Origin: Siphonobacter aquaeclarae
GTDB lineage: Bacteria; Bacteroidota; Bacteroidia; Cytophagales; Spirosomataceae
NCBI RefSeq assembly: GCF_900103285.1
Contig: NZ_FNGS01000001.1
Location: 737,515-801,514, forward strand
Length of the DNA: 64,000 nucleotides
Direction: 5' to 3'
A program made the translations under genes and the position numbers. The notes under the pieces were generated by a model. It made no database searches. It was not told where the DNA came from and saw nothing but the letters and a program-made list of their open reading frames with translations. This document shows positions 32,997 to 43,000 of this stretch, piece by piece. Position 1 is the stretch's first letter. Every line of letters starts with the position of its first letter.

Positions 32997-34415
32997 TTAT
33001 TCTTTCCCGAACGGAAACAACGCCGACGGCCGGTGCGACCGCTCCATCAACCCGGCCAGTTCTTTCGCCCTTTCCGGAAAATCGGCTGCCAGATTGGTTT
33101 TCTCAGAGGGGTCTTTCGACAAGTCATACAATTCAACCGGGCCGCCCGGAGCAGCCGCGGCCTGCAACCGCACCGCCTTCCAGTTTCCCTGGCGAACGGC
33201 CTGGCGACCGCCCTGCTCGTGGAATTCCCAGTAGAGGTAGTCGTGCTGCTTTTGCTTTCCTTTTCCGGTGAGTGTCGGAGCGATGGATATACCGTCGACC
33301 CTCGCCGGTGCTTTAGCTCCGGCCAGCTCCGCGACCGTGGGCAGAATATCCCAGAAAGCGCCGGTAAACGCACTGACGCTACCCGGCCGGATCACACCCG
33401 CCCAATGCGCCACAAACGGCTCCCGGATACCACCCTCGTACAAATCCCGCTTCACGCCGCGCAGGCCGCCACTGCTCTGAAAAAACGCCGGATCGGCGCC
33501 GCCTTCGACGTGCGGGCCGTTGTCGCTCGTAAAAATGATCAGGGTATTTTTGTCCAGGCCGTTGGCTTTCAGGCGGGCGACCACCTGCCCGACATAGAGA
33601 TCGAGACGGGCGACCATCGCCGCAAACGTGGCGTGCGGCAAAGCCTGTGACGCATAGCCTCCGCCCGTGGCGTTCGGGCCGTAATCAGCCCCTTTGTAGG
33701 GCTTTTCCGGGAATTTGCCTTTGTAATATTGGAAGAGGCTGTCATCCGGTACAACCAGCTCGGCATGCGGCAGGATGTAGGGCAAAAAGAGGAAGAAGGG
33801 CTGGTCTTTCTTTTGCTGGTCGAGAAAGGCAAGTGCCTGTTTCTGAATCAGATCCGGCGCATATTCTTTGTTTTGCCGGAGATTCTCATTGGCTGTGAGA
33901 AAAACCTGTTTATCGTTTTCCCACAGATGGTTCGGATAGTACCGGTGCGCGAGGCTCTGGCAATTGTACCCGTAAAACCGGTCAAATCCCTGGCGGTTCG
34001 GGTCGCCTTCCGATCCAACCGGGCCGAGGCCCCATTTGCCGAAAGCACCCGTCACATATCCGGCTTTCTTCAATACCTCGGCGATGGTCACGACCGAATC
34101 CGCGATGGGTTGCTGGCCTTCCGGCGAAACACCCTTGTTCCCGCGGATGAAGGTATGACCCGTATGCTGCCCTGACAGCAGCGATGAGCGGGATGGCGCA
34201 CAGACCGACGTACCGGCATAAAACTGCGGAAACCGCATGCCTTCCCTTGCGAGCCGGTCGATGTTGGGCGTACGAATGAGCTTCTGCCCGTTGAAGCCGA
34301 CGTCCCCGTATCCGAGGTCGTCTGCCAGTATGAAAACAACATTGGGCCGGGATTGAGCCTGGATGGCCGTTTCCCCCGACAAGAATGCGGCGAGAAGGAG
34401 GAAAAGTTTCTTCAC
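32997..34415 (-). CDS. S1-family arylsulfatase-type sulfatase
   Basis: A 472-residue exported sulfatase starting at GTG (34415), where signal peptide KKLFLLLAAFLSGETAIQA begins. The active-site CAPSRSSLLSG has Cys72, which a formylglycine-generating enzyme would have to oxidise; ADDLGYGD carries the first Ca ligands Asp32 and Asp33, and FTSDNGPH the later Asp and Asn. It removes sulfate from glycans or aryl esters in the periplasm. The maturase gene is not in the window. It is 103 bp downstream of the GH92 gene but separated from it by a terminator, so it has its own promoter. Confidence 0.93.
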   Translation of the reverse strand: MKKLFLLLAAFLSGETAIQAQSRPNVVFILADDLGYGDVGFNGQKLIRTPNIDRLAREGMRFPQFYAGTSVCAPSRSSLLSGQHTGHTFIRGNKGVSPEGQQPIADSVVTIAEVLKKAGYVTGAFGKWGLGPVGSEGDPNRQGFDRFYGYNCQSLAHRYYPNHLWENDKQVFLTANENLRQNKEYAPDLIQKQALAFLDQQKKDQPFFLFLPYILPHAELVVPDDSLFQYYKGKFPEKPYKGADYGPNATGGGYASQALPHATFAAMVARLDLYVGQVVARLKANGLDKNTLIIFTSDNGPHVEGGADPAFFQSSGGLRGVKRDLYEGGIREPFVAHWAGVIRPGSVSAFTGAFWDILPTVAELAGAKAPARVDGISIAPTLTGKGKQKQHDYLYWEFHEQGGRQAVRQGNWKAVRLQAAAAPGGPVELYDLSKDPSEKTNLAADFPERAKELAGLMERSHRPSALFPFGKE

Positions 34416-34424
34416 GTGATTATC

Positions 34425-34436
34425 CTAGTTAACTAG
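34425..34436. promoter_or_regulatory. 12-bp palindrome before the sulfatase start
   Basis: ctagttaactag is a perfect dyad ten bases upstream of the sulfatase GTG. Position fits an operator, but a 12-bp palindrome alone is weak evidence. Confidence 0.25.
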
Positions 34437-34455
34437 TAGGCAATGTACGTGAATC

Positions 34456-34509
34456 AAAAAAGAACGACACTATTCCCGCGGCAAATTCGGGAATAGTGTC
34501 GTTCTTTTT
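34456..34509 (-). terminator. Strong intrinsic terminator of the GH92 gene
   Basis: Perfect 22-bp stem (34457-34478 with 34488-34509) and a 9-base loop. Read on the minus strand it ends in a run of six Ts, 8 bp after the GH92 stop codon. Confidence 0.93.
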
Positions 34510-34517
34510 CGGTATTC

Positions 34518-36803
34518 TTACTTCTTTACCGGCTTTGCCGACATATGGAAAGTGATTGTTCCGCCTTTGAGAATATCGCTGTGCGAAAGGAAGAGACTAT
34601 TGAGAGGCTTACCGTTAAGGAGTACCTTTTCGACATATACATTCTTCTCCGATTGATTCACGGTTTCTACGTTGAATACCTTCCCGTTTTCGAGTTGCAA
34701 CCGGGCTGATTTGACCAGCGGGCTGCCGAGGGAGTACTGCTCCGACCCCGGCGCTACCGGATAAAAGCCCATTGCAGAGAAGAGGTACCAGGCACTCATC
34801 TGCCCGCAGTCGTCATTTCCGCCGAGGCCGTCGGGCGTAGGTTTGTACTGCATCTTGAGGATCATCCGGATACGCTGCTGGGTTTTCCAGGGCTGTCCGG
34901 CCCAGTTATAGAGGTAGGCGACGTGGTGTGCGGGTTCGTTGCCGTGAATGTATCCGCCGATGATACCTTCCCTCGTAATATCCTCTGTTTCAGCAAAAAA
35001 CTGATCCGACAAGTGCATGGCAAACAGGGTGTCGAGGCGGGCGCCAAAGGCTTTGGGGCCTCCCATTGCTGCCATCAGCGACGCCGGGTCCTGGGGGACG
35101 AAGAAGCTGAAATTCCAGGAGTTTCCTTCGATAAAACCCTGACCATGCGTGCTGTATACATCAAAATCTTTCTTGAAAACACCCTCCCTGCTTTTCGGAC
35201 GCATGAAGCGAATGGAGGTATCGAAGACATTCCGCCAGTTCTGTGAACGTTTGAGGTAGGTTTCGTAGACGTCCATCCGGTTGAGCTTCTTCGCGAGCTG
35301 GGCGATGCACCAGTCGTCGTAGGCATATTCCAGGGTATTGGAGACGGACGTTCCGTTGCTTTCAGCGGGAATATACCCGAGGTCGATATACGGCCCGATA
35401 CCTTCGTACGTCCGCCGGTTAGACGTTGTGATGCACGCCTCCAGGGCCTGATTGGCATCGCCGGTATACACGCCTTTGATGATCGCGTCGGCTACGACCG
35501 ACACGCTGTGATACCCGCTCATGCACCAGTTGTCGTTGGCATAGTGCGACCAGACCGGCAGCATTTTCATCGTACTCTGCTCAAAATGCTTCATCATGGA
35601 AGCCACCATGTCGTTATTCCGTCCCGGCTGAATCAGGTTGAAAAACGGGTGCAGCGCCCGGTACGTATCCCAGAGCGAGAACGTCGTGTAATTGGTGAAG
35701 CCTTTGGCCTGGTGAATTTCCTGATCAAGCCCGCGGTACCGGCCATCGGTATCCATGTATACCGTCGGGTTGATGAAGGTATGGTAGAGGCTGGTGTAAA
35801 AATTAATCTTATCGTTTTCGGACGCTTCGATCTGAATTTTGTTCAGCTCGGTATTCCAGCGGTCCTGCGCCTGCTTTTTCACCGCGTCAAAGCTCCAGCC
35901 GGGTACTTCCGCTTTGAGGTTGGCGAGGGCATTTTCCTGACTGACGGGCGATATGGCCATTTTGGCGACGACAGCTTCCCCGCTTTTCACGTCAAAATCG
36001 AAGTGCATCCGGATACGCTTCCCGGCGATTTCGGGGAAGTTATGATTCTGGTCGAATTTCCGCCAGAAACCCTTGTATACCTGCGGCTTATCAAAGTTCC
36101 GCTGACCGTAGGACGTAAATTTTTTCGAGAAGGATAGCGCGAAATACTCGGTCCGGGTACGGGCCCAGCCGTTGGTCTGGCGATAGCCCGTGATCAGGGT
36201 ATCGTTGACGACGCGGACGTAGGTCCAGACTACTTTGTCGTCATAGTTGTAAATGCCGGACATCAGGTCCAGAATCACGTGCGCAGGCGCCGATTGGGCA
36301 AAGGTATACCGGTGCACCCCGACGCGGTCGGTCGCGGTCAGCTCGGCCTGGATGTTATCATCGTCCAGCCGTACCTTGTAGTAACCGGCTTCGGCGACTT
36401 CGTTGGCGTGGGAGAAGGCCGACCGGAAGCCCGAACGGGGATCGGAAGCTACGCCGGGCGTCAATTGCAGCGGCCCCTGCGTCGGCATCAGCAGAAAATC
36501 GCCGAGGTCCGAGTGACCGGTACCGCTGAAGTGCGTATGGCTGAAGCCGACGATCGTTTTGTCTTCATACTTATACCCCGCGCAATACTTGTAAACGTCG
36601 CCGTTGTAGCGACCGTTGAGTTCGTAGGAAAGCGTATCGGTATCCGGACTGAGCTGCACCGCGCCGAAGGGAACCGTCGCGCCCGGATAGGTATGTCCCA
36701 TTTTCTCGGTCCCGATCAGCGGACGGACATAGGGAACGAGGTGTTGCTGGGCCTGGGAAGAAAACGCCGTAACGGCGCAAAGGAGAAACAGGAATCTTTT
36801 CAT
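34518..36803 (-). CDS. GH92 exo-alpha-mannosidase
   Basis: A 761-residue exported glycosidase with signal peptide KRFLFLLCAVTAFSSQAQ. GH92 hallmarks are present: VRPLIGTEKMGHTYPGATVPFG at the start, GYKYEDKTIVGFSHTHFSGTG with the metal-linked His, the (alpha/alpha)6 barrel from about residue 300, and near the end GGNDDCGQMSAWYLFSAMGFYP, where the catalytic acidic residues lie. GH92 enzymes are Ca-dependent and inverting, and trim alpha-1,2-, 1,3- or 1,4-linked mannose from N-glycans or yeast mannan. It is monocistronic, with a clear promoter box at 36835. Linkage specificity cannot be read from sequence here. Confidence 0.94.
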   Translation of the reverse strand: MKRFLFLLCAVTAFSSQAQQHLVPYVRPLIGTEKMGHTYPGATVPFGAVQLSPDTDTLSYELNGRYNGDVYKYCAGYKYEDKTIVGFSHTHFSGTGHSDLGDFLLMPTQGPLQLTPGVASDPRSGFRSAFSHANEVAEAGYYKVRLDDDNIQAELTATDRVGVHRYTFAQSAPAHVILDLMSGIYNYDDKVVWTYVRVVNDTLITGYRQTNGWARTRTEYFALSFSKKFTSYGQRNFDKPQVYKGFWRKFDQNHNFPEIAGKRIRMHFDFDVKSGEAVVAKMAISPVSQENALANLKAEVPGWSFDAVKKQAQDRWNTELNKIQIEASENDKINFYTSLYHTFINPTVYMDTDGRYRGLDQEIHQAKGFTNYTTFSLWDTYRALHPFFNLIQPGRNNDMVASMMKHFEQSTMKMLPVWSHYANDNWCMSGYHSVSVVADAIIKGVYTGDANQALEACITTSNRRTYEGIGPYIDLGYIPAESNGTSVSNTLEYAYDDWCIAQLAKKLNRMDVYETYLKRSQNWRNVFDTSIRFMRPKSREGVFKKDFDVYSTHGQGFIEGNSWNFSFFVPQDPASLMAAMGGPKAFGARLDTLFAMHLSDQFFAETEDITREGIIGGYIHGNEPAHHVAYLYNWAGQPWKTQQRIRMILKMQYKPTPDGLGGNDDCGQMSAWYLFSAMGFYPVAPGSEQYSLGSPLVKSARLQLENGKVFNVETVNQSEKNVYVEKVLLNGKPLNSLFLSHSDILKGGTITFHMSAKPVKK

Positions 36804-36834
36804 GTGTTCGTTGCTGACTGTCGAAGAGGCCGGC

Positions 36835-36842
36835 CAAAGATA
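36835..36842 (-). promoter_or_regulatory. TAnnTTTG -7 promoter box for the GH92 gene
   Basis: On the minus strand the bases read TATCTTTG, an exact match, 32 bases before the GH92 ATG. Confidence 0.5.
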
Positions 36843-36892
36843 GGCGATTCGGCCCGATTTGACGGACGCAGCTTTCCTGCTCTCTCGGGGTA

Positions 36893-36935
36893 GGTTGCTC
36901 CGGACCAGGTTTGGAGCAACCGGTCCGGAGCAACC
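36893..36935 (-). terminator. Hairpin after the carboxypeptidase-regulatory-like lipoprotein gene
   Basis: Perfect 14-bp stem ggttgctccggacc/ggtccggagcaacc with a 15-base loop that itself repeats ggagcaacc. It has no T-tract. It lies just downstream of the lipoprotein stop at 36946 and upstream of the GH92 promoter. Confidence 0.6.
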
Positions 36936-36945
36936 CGCGCAGTCG

Positions 36946-37677
36946 TTACCTTGTTTGCGCTACCTGAATGTTCATCTTATATCCAAGGCGGCTGGACCCG
37001 GGAGTGGTGTTTTCAAAAGTGGCGACGACGGAGTTGTCATAATTACCCGTCAGCCGTACCCGGACGAAGAGCGGGGAGTTATCAGCCAGGTACTTCGCCG
37101 TGACCCGGTACTTTCCGATGGGCACATCCTGGACGTACAGCCCCTGCTGGAGTTTGGAAACGATTTTCTTACCGGTACTTCCGTCGATAAGGGTACCGAC
37201 AGGTTCAAGTGTGATTTCGGTATTGGTGTAGTCGTAAAATTCATTTCCTCCGAATATTTCTACAGTTCCCCCGTAATATCCCTCATCTCCGAAATTCCCG
37301 GTCCGGTCGCCGGATAATTTCAGCCGCAGGTTTTTGACGGCGCCTTCCGAGGCCGACACCGGTCCGTCGTTTTCTGTAAACAAATCCATCCGGTACGACT
37401 TGCCTTCGAATGTCATGTTTTTAGAACCGCGGACGTACCAGGTTCCGACCGACAGCTCGAGGCGGTAATTCCCGTTGGCGTCAGTCGTGCCGATGACATT
37501 CTTGTTATAGAACTCGGTATGGCTGGCGACGATCGTGGCATTGGCGAGGGGTTTGCCGTAGCTGTCAACGACGTGCCCCGTCACGACGCCCGGCTTCGGC
37601 CCGTCAGCGCCCGCGTCGCCGGATTTACTGCAGGCCATCAGGCCCGTCAGGAAGAAAAAAGCAAAAAAACGTCTCAT
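36946..37677 (-). CDS. Lipoprotein with carboxypeptidase regulatory-like domain
   Basis: A 243-residue lipoprotein starting at the ATG at 37677; the frame stays open further upstream to 38070, but the lipoprotein signal (LMAC, Cys16) fixes this start. Residues about 37-110 form a CarboxypepD_reg-like beta-sandwich (GHVVDSYGKPLANATIVASH, TDANGNYRLEL), and a second beta-rich half follows. This type of surface lipoprotein is often found with polysaccharide utilization genes, but none is adjacent. It is transcribed in the same direction as GH92 and separated from it by a hairpin. Function unknown. Confidence 0.75.
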   Translation of the reverse strand: MRRFFAFFFLTGLMACSKSGDAGADGPKPGVVTGHVVDSYGKPLANATIVASHTEFYNKNVIGTTDANGNYRLELSVGTWYVRGSKNMTFEGKSYRMDLFTENDGPVSASEGAVKNLRLKLSGDRTGNFGDEGYYGGTVEIFGGNEFYDYTNTEITLEPVGTLIDGSTGKKIVSKLQQGLYVQDVPIGKYRVTAKYLADNSPLFVRVRLTGNYDNSVVATFENTTPGSSRLGYKMNIQVAQTR

Positions 37678-37837
37678 GGTTTCGGCTGAAGAAATAGTTC
37701 GCCGCAAAGAAAAAGCAGCGGAATTTGCCGCGCCGGAAAAACCGACGGGCGCCCTGTTCCGGATGTTACTCGTCCGGAAAGGCGGTTTGAACGTCTTCCG
37801 TCGACCGACCTGAGCCATTTGTCGCCCCATTCCATCT

Positions 37838-38545
37838 ATGCACAGCTGTCTTATCATCGATGCTGACCCCTCTGCCCGGGAGGCACTCCGGCAATACATC
37901 GGCCAGACGCCGCTCCTCACCGCCGCGGGCGAATGCTCCGACGGGCTGGAAGCCTTCCAGTGGCTGCGCCGACACCAGGCGGATGTTGTTTTTCTGGACG
38001 TACACCTGCCGTTGTTATCAGGTACGGACCTGATCCGCAGCCTGCCGGAGCCGCCGGCGGTCATTTTCACAACTACCTGCCGGGAGTCGGCCGTGGAGGC
38101 ATTTGAGCTCCGGGCGCTGGACTACCTTCTCAAACCATTGTCGTTTGAACGGTTTCTGCGGGCTGTGGCGCGGCTGGGGATGGCTTCTCCGGCGCCTGAA
38201 TACGAGGAGGCGCTGCATTTCCGCGTCAATCGGCGGATGGTACGCGTTCTTCCGTCCCGTATTCAGTTTATTGAAAGCCTGAAAGACTACGTACGGGTGA
38301 TGACGGACGACGGCCCGATCATTACCAAGCAGACCCTCCAGTCGGTAGAAGCGCGACTGCCTCCCGGTCATTTTCTCCGGATTCACCGCAGTTTCCTGGT
38401 TTCGTCAGCCCGAGTCGGCGGGTTTTCAGCGGCATATGTAGACGTGCAGGGCCGACAGCTTCCCATTGGCAAGCTGTACAAACACGATGTCGAGCGAACA
38501 CTGCGGACGCGGATCAGCGCAGTCCCTTCCAGATACCCGGCGTAG
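37838..38545 (+). CDS. LytR/AlgR-type (LytTR) response regulator, orphan
   Basis: A 235-residue regulator. Residues 1-115 are a receiver domain with Asp8 and Asp10, phospho-acceptor Asp54 in VFLDVHLP and the Lys in YLLKPLSF. Residues about 128-225 are a LytTR DNA-binding domain, with FIESLKDYVRVMTDDG and HRSFLVS as hallmarks. In Bacteroidota these usually pair with a histidine kinase of the LytS or HisKA_7TM type in the same operon; none is present here, so the partner lies elsewhere. The 3' end overlaps the convergent VOC gene by 32 bp. Confidence 0.9.
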   Translation: MHSCLIIDADPSAREALRQYIGQTPLLTAAGECSDGLEAFQWLRRHQADVVFLDVHLPLLSGTDLIRSLPEPPAVIFTTTCRESAVEAFELRALDYLLKPLSFERFLRAVARLGMASPAPEYEEALHFRVNRRMVRVLPSRIQFIESLKDYVRVMTDDGPIITKQTLQSVEARLPPGHFLRIHRSFLVSSARVGGFSAAYVDVQGRQLPIGKLYKHDVERTLRTRISAVPSRYPA

Positions 38546-38933
38546 CCAGTTCCAGCAGGTGGTCGTCGGGATCCCGGAAATAGAGGCTTTCGCCGTCGTT
38601 GAACGTCACCCGGCTCAGCAGCGGAATATCCAGCGCGGCCAGTCGGGCTACCCAATCTTCCAGTTCGTTTGGGGGAATCGAAAAAGCCAGGTGAACGGGA
38701 CCCTGCCCGTCGTGCGGCGGAATAAACCCGCCCGGCAGGGGTGTTTCCTTCAGCGAAGCTCCCTGACGGAACAGCAGCAATACCTGGCGACCGGCTACGG
38801 AAAGCGCCTGAAGACGATCGTCTCCGAAAAGTACTTCAAACCCGAAAAGCTGGCGGTAAAAGGCGAGAGAAGCAGTTAAATCCCGGACATAGAGAGCGGA
38901 TTCCAGGATACCTGTAACGGAAATATCTTTCAT
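38514..38933 (-). CDS. VOC-superfamily (glyoxalase/dioxygenase-like) protein
   Basis: A 139-residue protein beginning at the ATG at 38933; the frame extends further upstream but that part has no VOC similarity. The two beta-alpha-beta-beta-beta halves are visible: ESALYVRDLTASLAFYRQLFGFEVLF and, near the C-terminus, SLYFRDPDDHLLELATPG. Metal-ligand candidates include His87 and the Glu in LLELATP. The family covers glyoxalases, fosfomycin-resistance-type and bleomycin-type proteins and dioxygenases; which one is open. It overlaps the 3' end of the LytTR gene and lies just downstream of the PUL regulator gene on the same strand. Confidence 0.8.
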   Translation of the reverse strand: MKDISVTGILESALYVRDLTASLAFYRQLFGFEVLFGDDRLQALSVAGRQVLLLFRQGASLKETPLPGGFIPPHDGQGPVHLAFSIPPNELEDWVARLAALDIPLLSRVTFNDGESLYFRDPDDHLLELATPGIWKGLR

Positions 38934-38964
38934 GGCTGTAAAAAAACGGTGTCGTGCGCGGCAA

Positions 38965-39849
38965 TCAGGCTCGCAAAAACCGGGCGCGGTACTGCTCCGG
39001 CGAAACGCCCAGCTTCTTCTTGAAGAGGGCGGAAAAATAAAAAGCGGACTCAAAATTCAGCTCATACGCTACTTCCTTGACGGATTTTGCGGGATCGGCC
39101 AGTAACTGAATAGCCCGTTCGATCTTGAGCTGGAGAATGTACTGACCAGGAGCAAGCCCCGTGACCGACTTGAACGTTTTCCGGAACCAGGAATAGCTCA
39201 CGTTGAGTTCGTCGGCGATCTGCTCCGGCGTTACCGACCGCTCCATTCCGACGAGCATCAGCATGCGGGCGCGTCCGATGAGGACTTCGGTGTTGTCGGA
39301 GGAGACGTTGTTTTTCCGGCGGATCGATGCGTGAATGGATCCGAGGAGATACATCACCGCGCCGCAGGCCTGCGCCTGGTAGCCGGGTTTCTCGCTTTTG
39401 ACCGAGTCGATGATATCCCGGAAAATCTGAAGCAGGTTATCCTGTATACCGATTTTCAGCAAGGGGTCGGACGGGTGGAAGAAATGCCGGCTCATGAGGT
39501 CTTTCATGATGATGCCGTTGAATCCGACCCAGTATTCGTCCCATCCGGTCGACTGCTCCGGCTTGTACCGGTGCCACTCGCCGGGGTAGAGCATCATCAC
39601 CGTTCCTTCTTCGATTTCGATCGGATCGCATTGCCGGGATTGAAAATATCCGTTGCCACTGGTGATGTACACGGCGTAACAATCATTGAGTACCCGCCCT
39701 TTCTCCCAGTTGAAATAATGGTGCCCGGGGTGTTCCCGGGAGGGATATTCCTCGTTCGGCCGTATACGGGCGTATCCGGCCGTGAGGACCTCCAGTCCCC
39801 AGCTTTCGTCCTCCTGGCCGACCGGAAGGTATTTGAAATAGTTCAGCAT
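38965..39849 (-). CDS. AraC-family regulator of the rhamnogalacturonan-type PUL
   Basis: A 294-residue regulator. An N-terminal cupin-type sensor (about residues 25-130; PGEWHRYKP is its His-containing strand) precedes a C-terminal AraC HTH pair (about 195-292): VTPEQIADELNVSYSWFRKTFK and VKEVAYELNFESAFYFSALFKK ending SPEQYR. It is transcribed divergently from the SusC gene over a 202-bp gap that has ATCTCAA half-sites 21 bp apart. Activation of the PUL by a rhamnose- or galacturonate-containing inducer is the likely role, from context. Confidence 0.9.
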   Translation of the reverse strand: MLNYFKYLPVGQEDESWGLEVLTAGYARIRPNEEYPSREHPGHHYFNWEKGRVLNDCYAVYITSGNGYFQSRQCDPIEIEEGTVMMLYPGEWHRYKPEQSTGWDEYWVGFNGIIMKDLMSRHFFHPSDPLLKIGIQDNLLQIFRDIIDSVKSEKPGYQAQACGAVMYLLGSIHASIRRKNNVSSDNTEVLIGRARMLMLVGMERSVTPEQIADELNVSYSWFRKTFKSVTGLAPGQYILQLKIERAIQLLADPAKSVKEVAYELNFESAFYFSALFKKKLGVSPEQYRARFLRA

Positions 39850-39892
39850 GGTGGTCTGTTTTGATGAAACGATGCCCGGAAATTAATACCAC

Positions 39893-39921
39893 ATCTCAAA
39901 AAATGCATATTGTATCTCAAT
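39893..39921. promoter_or_regulatory. Two ATCTCAA direct repeats 21 bp apart, candidate AraC half-sites
   Basis: ATCTCAAA at 39893-39900 and ATCTCAAT at 39914-39921 are spaced two helical turns apart, as in AraC operators. A near-match to the -7 box (gacctttg, one mismatch) lies at 39952-39959, so the downstream half-site would sit just upstream of the -33 region of the SusC promoter. Confidence 0.45.
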
Positions 39922-40051
39922 TTATGGATGTACTGTACTGTCCTGTTTAGAGACCTTTGAATCGTCGACAAAGCCTGCCTTCAGCCATCCCCCGCTGGCA
40001 TATAAACGATATACTCAGAATCCACTCAACAACCACTGAATCCTTTTTCCT

Positions 40052-43000
40052 ATGAGGCTATTCTGTCCCCCGGAAGCCGGTCCGCGTGCCCGGTTGCTCC
40101 TCTTGTTATGCTATTTTCTTGGCTGTCTGACGGCGTTCGGACAGCAGGTCACCGTCTCCGGCCGGGTCACCCTCTCCGGCAGCGGAGAGCCTGCCGCCGG
40201 AACCAGCGTTCTGGTGAAAGGTACCAACCGGGGTACCCAAACGGATGGGAACGGTAATTTCACGATTCCCGCCGAGAAAACCGCACTGCTGGTTTTCAGC
40301 CGCATCGGTTATCAGACGCAGGAAATCCAGGTCGGAAACCAGACGCGCATCGAAGTCGTCCTGCAGGAATCCCAGGTAAACCTCGACCAGGTGGTCGTCG
40401 TCAGCTACGGGATGCAGCGCCAGCGCGACATCACCGGGTCTGTTCAGCGCATCAGCGCGTCGGAGCTGCAGGACGTTCCGGCGGCCGAATTCGGCCAGAA
40501 ACTGCAGGGCCGCGTTGCCGGCGTGCAGATCGGCCAGGTAACCGGTCGCCCCGGCCAGGGAATGACCTTCCGCATCCGGGGTGCCGCCTCCCTCGGGTCC
40601 GGTAACCAGCCGCTGGTCGTGGTAGACGGGCAACCCATCATGGGCGATTTTAACCTCCTTAACCCTGACGATATCGAGAGTTTTTCCGTACTTAAAGATG
40701 CCTCTGCCACAGCACTTTACGGCTCGCGCGCAGCCAACGGCGTCATCATCATTACCACCAAGCAGGCCAAAGCCGGCAAAACGAACATCACCTTTAATGC
40801 CTATTACGGCACGCAGTCGGTTCCGCAGCGGGGCCGCCCCGACCTGATGAATGCCCGGGAGTTTGCCGAGTTCATGAACGGCTTTTACCAGGACAAAATA
40901 CAGTACGAGAAATGGGTGAATCCGGCTACCGGTCTGGCAGAAATTCCGGACGATTATAAGAATCCGTCTCAATACGGAAAGGGTACCGACTGGTACAACG
41001 CCCTGCTTCGCAACGCACCGATTCAGAATTACTCGCTCAATGTGTCGACGGGTACCGACAAGGTATCTTCCAGCACGAGCGTCACCTACTTCAACCAGCA
41101 GGGGGTGTTGCTGAACAACGGCATGCAGCGTTTCTCCCTCCGGAGCAACAACGAATACCGGCCCAACGACAAGCTCAAGCTCGGTTTCAGTTTCTCACCG
41201 ACGTACCAGGTCGACAACAATACCCGCGGCTCGCTCGACGGCAACCGTCAGGTGCTCGTCGGTGCGGAAATCAGCTCTCCACTTATCTCGCCGGTCAATC
41301 CCGACGGTACTTACCCCCTGAAAGCCAGCTCTTACGGCATGTATGCGCTGCCGAACTTCTACCAGCAGCTGAAGACGATGAACGTCAAGCAGAACACGCT
41401 CCGCCTGCTGTCGAACGCGTACCTCGATCTGGAACTGGTGAAGAACCTGCATTTCAAGTCGACCATCAACGTAGACCTCGGTACCGCCGACTACAACGCC
41501 TACTACCCGACTACCTACGGGGTATTCGGTGCGCCGCCGCCATCGGTTCCTTCGGCCGCGCATAGCTCGTACAACTATACCTCCTGGCTAAGCGAGAATA
41601 TGTTGATGTACAACTTCAAGAAGGGCGAGCATTCCTTTGACCTGCTGGCAGGGTACTCAGCACAGAAGTATAACCGTAACTACCGGTCGATCAATGGCTC
41701 CAACTTCCCGAACGACGCAGTACCCTGGATTTCGGGAGCAGCTACTACTTCCGGTTCGACGAACAACAACGCCTGGGATATCGCTTCCTGGTACGGTCGT
41801 CTGAACTATGATTTCGCCGGTAAGTACTTCCTGTCGGCGACGATCCGCCGGGATGGCTCCTCCCGCTTCGGAAGTAACAAGCGTTGGGGGTATTTCCCGT
41901 CGGTATCAGCGGGTTGGGTAGTGAGCGATGAAACCTTTTTCCCGAAATCCAACGCCTTCTCCTTCCTCAAACTGCGGGGCAGCTACGGGTTGACGGGGAA
42001 CAACAACATCGGGGATTACACGCAGGTATCACTCGTCGGGGCGACAAACTACTTCTTCGACGGCAACCTCGCCCAGGGGCTTTCGATTACTTCACTCGGA
42101 AACCCGAACCTGACCTGGGAAACGTCCAAGCAGGTTGACTTCGGAGTAGAGACCTCGTTTGCCAACAACCGCATCACCTTCAGTTACGACTACTACCGGA
42201 AGAATACCGAGAACATGCTCTACCGGATCAACATTCCGTACGCGTCGGGCTACTCATCGATCGCCTACAACGTCGGTACCTTCCGGATGTGGGGGCATGA
42301 GTTTCAGATCGGTACGAAAAACCTGACCGGCGCGCTGACGTGGAATACAAACTTCAACGTCGCCCTGAACGACAACAAAGTCGTCCGGCTCCAGGACAAT
42401 ACCCCGATCGGCGGAACAGGCAAGTACAACGATTACAACCGCACGACGGTCGGTCGCCGCATCGGCGAGCTCTGGGGGTATGTCTTCGACGGCATCTACA
42501 TGACCCAGGCCGAGTACAACAGCCAGCCGAAGGAAGCGACCTCGGCGGTCGGCTCGGCCCGCATGAAGGACATCAACGGCGACGGCGTCATCAATGCCAA
42601 CGACAAGACGTACCTCGGCAACCCGAATCCCCGTGTGATTTTCGGGATGACAAACGACTTCAAGTACAAGAAGTTCGACCTGAGCGTCGTCATGGCCGGA
42701 CAGGCTGGTAACAAGATCATGAACATCAACAACCAGAACCTCCAGAACCTCGACGGGATTTTCAACATGACACGGGACATGGCCGGTCGCTGGCGCTCCG
42801 AGCAAAACCCCGGAAACGGCAAGGTACCCCGGACGCTCGCCAATACGACGGAGCTGTACCGCCTGGCGAATTCGAACTGGATTTTCTCGGGAGACTACCT
42901 CACGGTGAAGAACATCACCGTCGGGTATACCCTGGATCTGAGCCGGTTGAAGTATGCCAAGTCGGCCCGGATTTACGCCAGTGTACAACAGGCATTCGTG

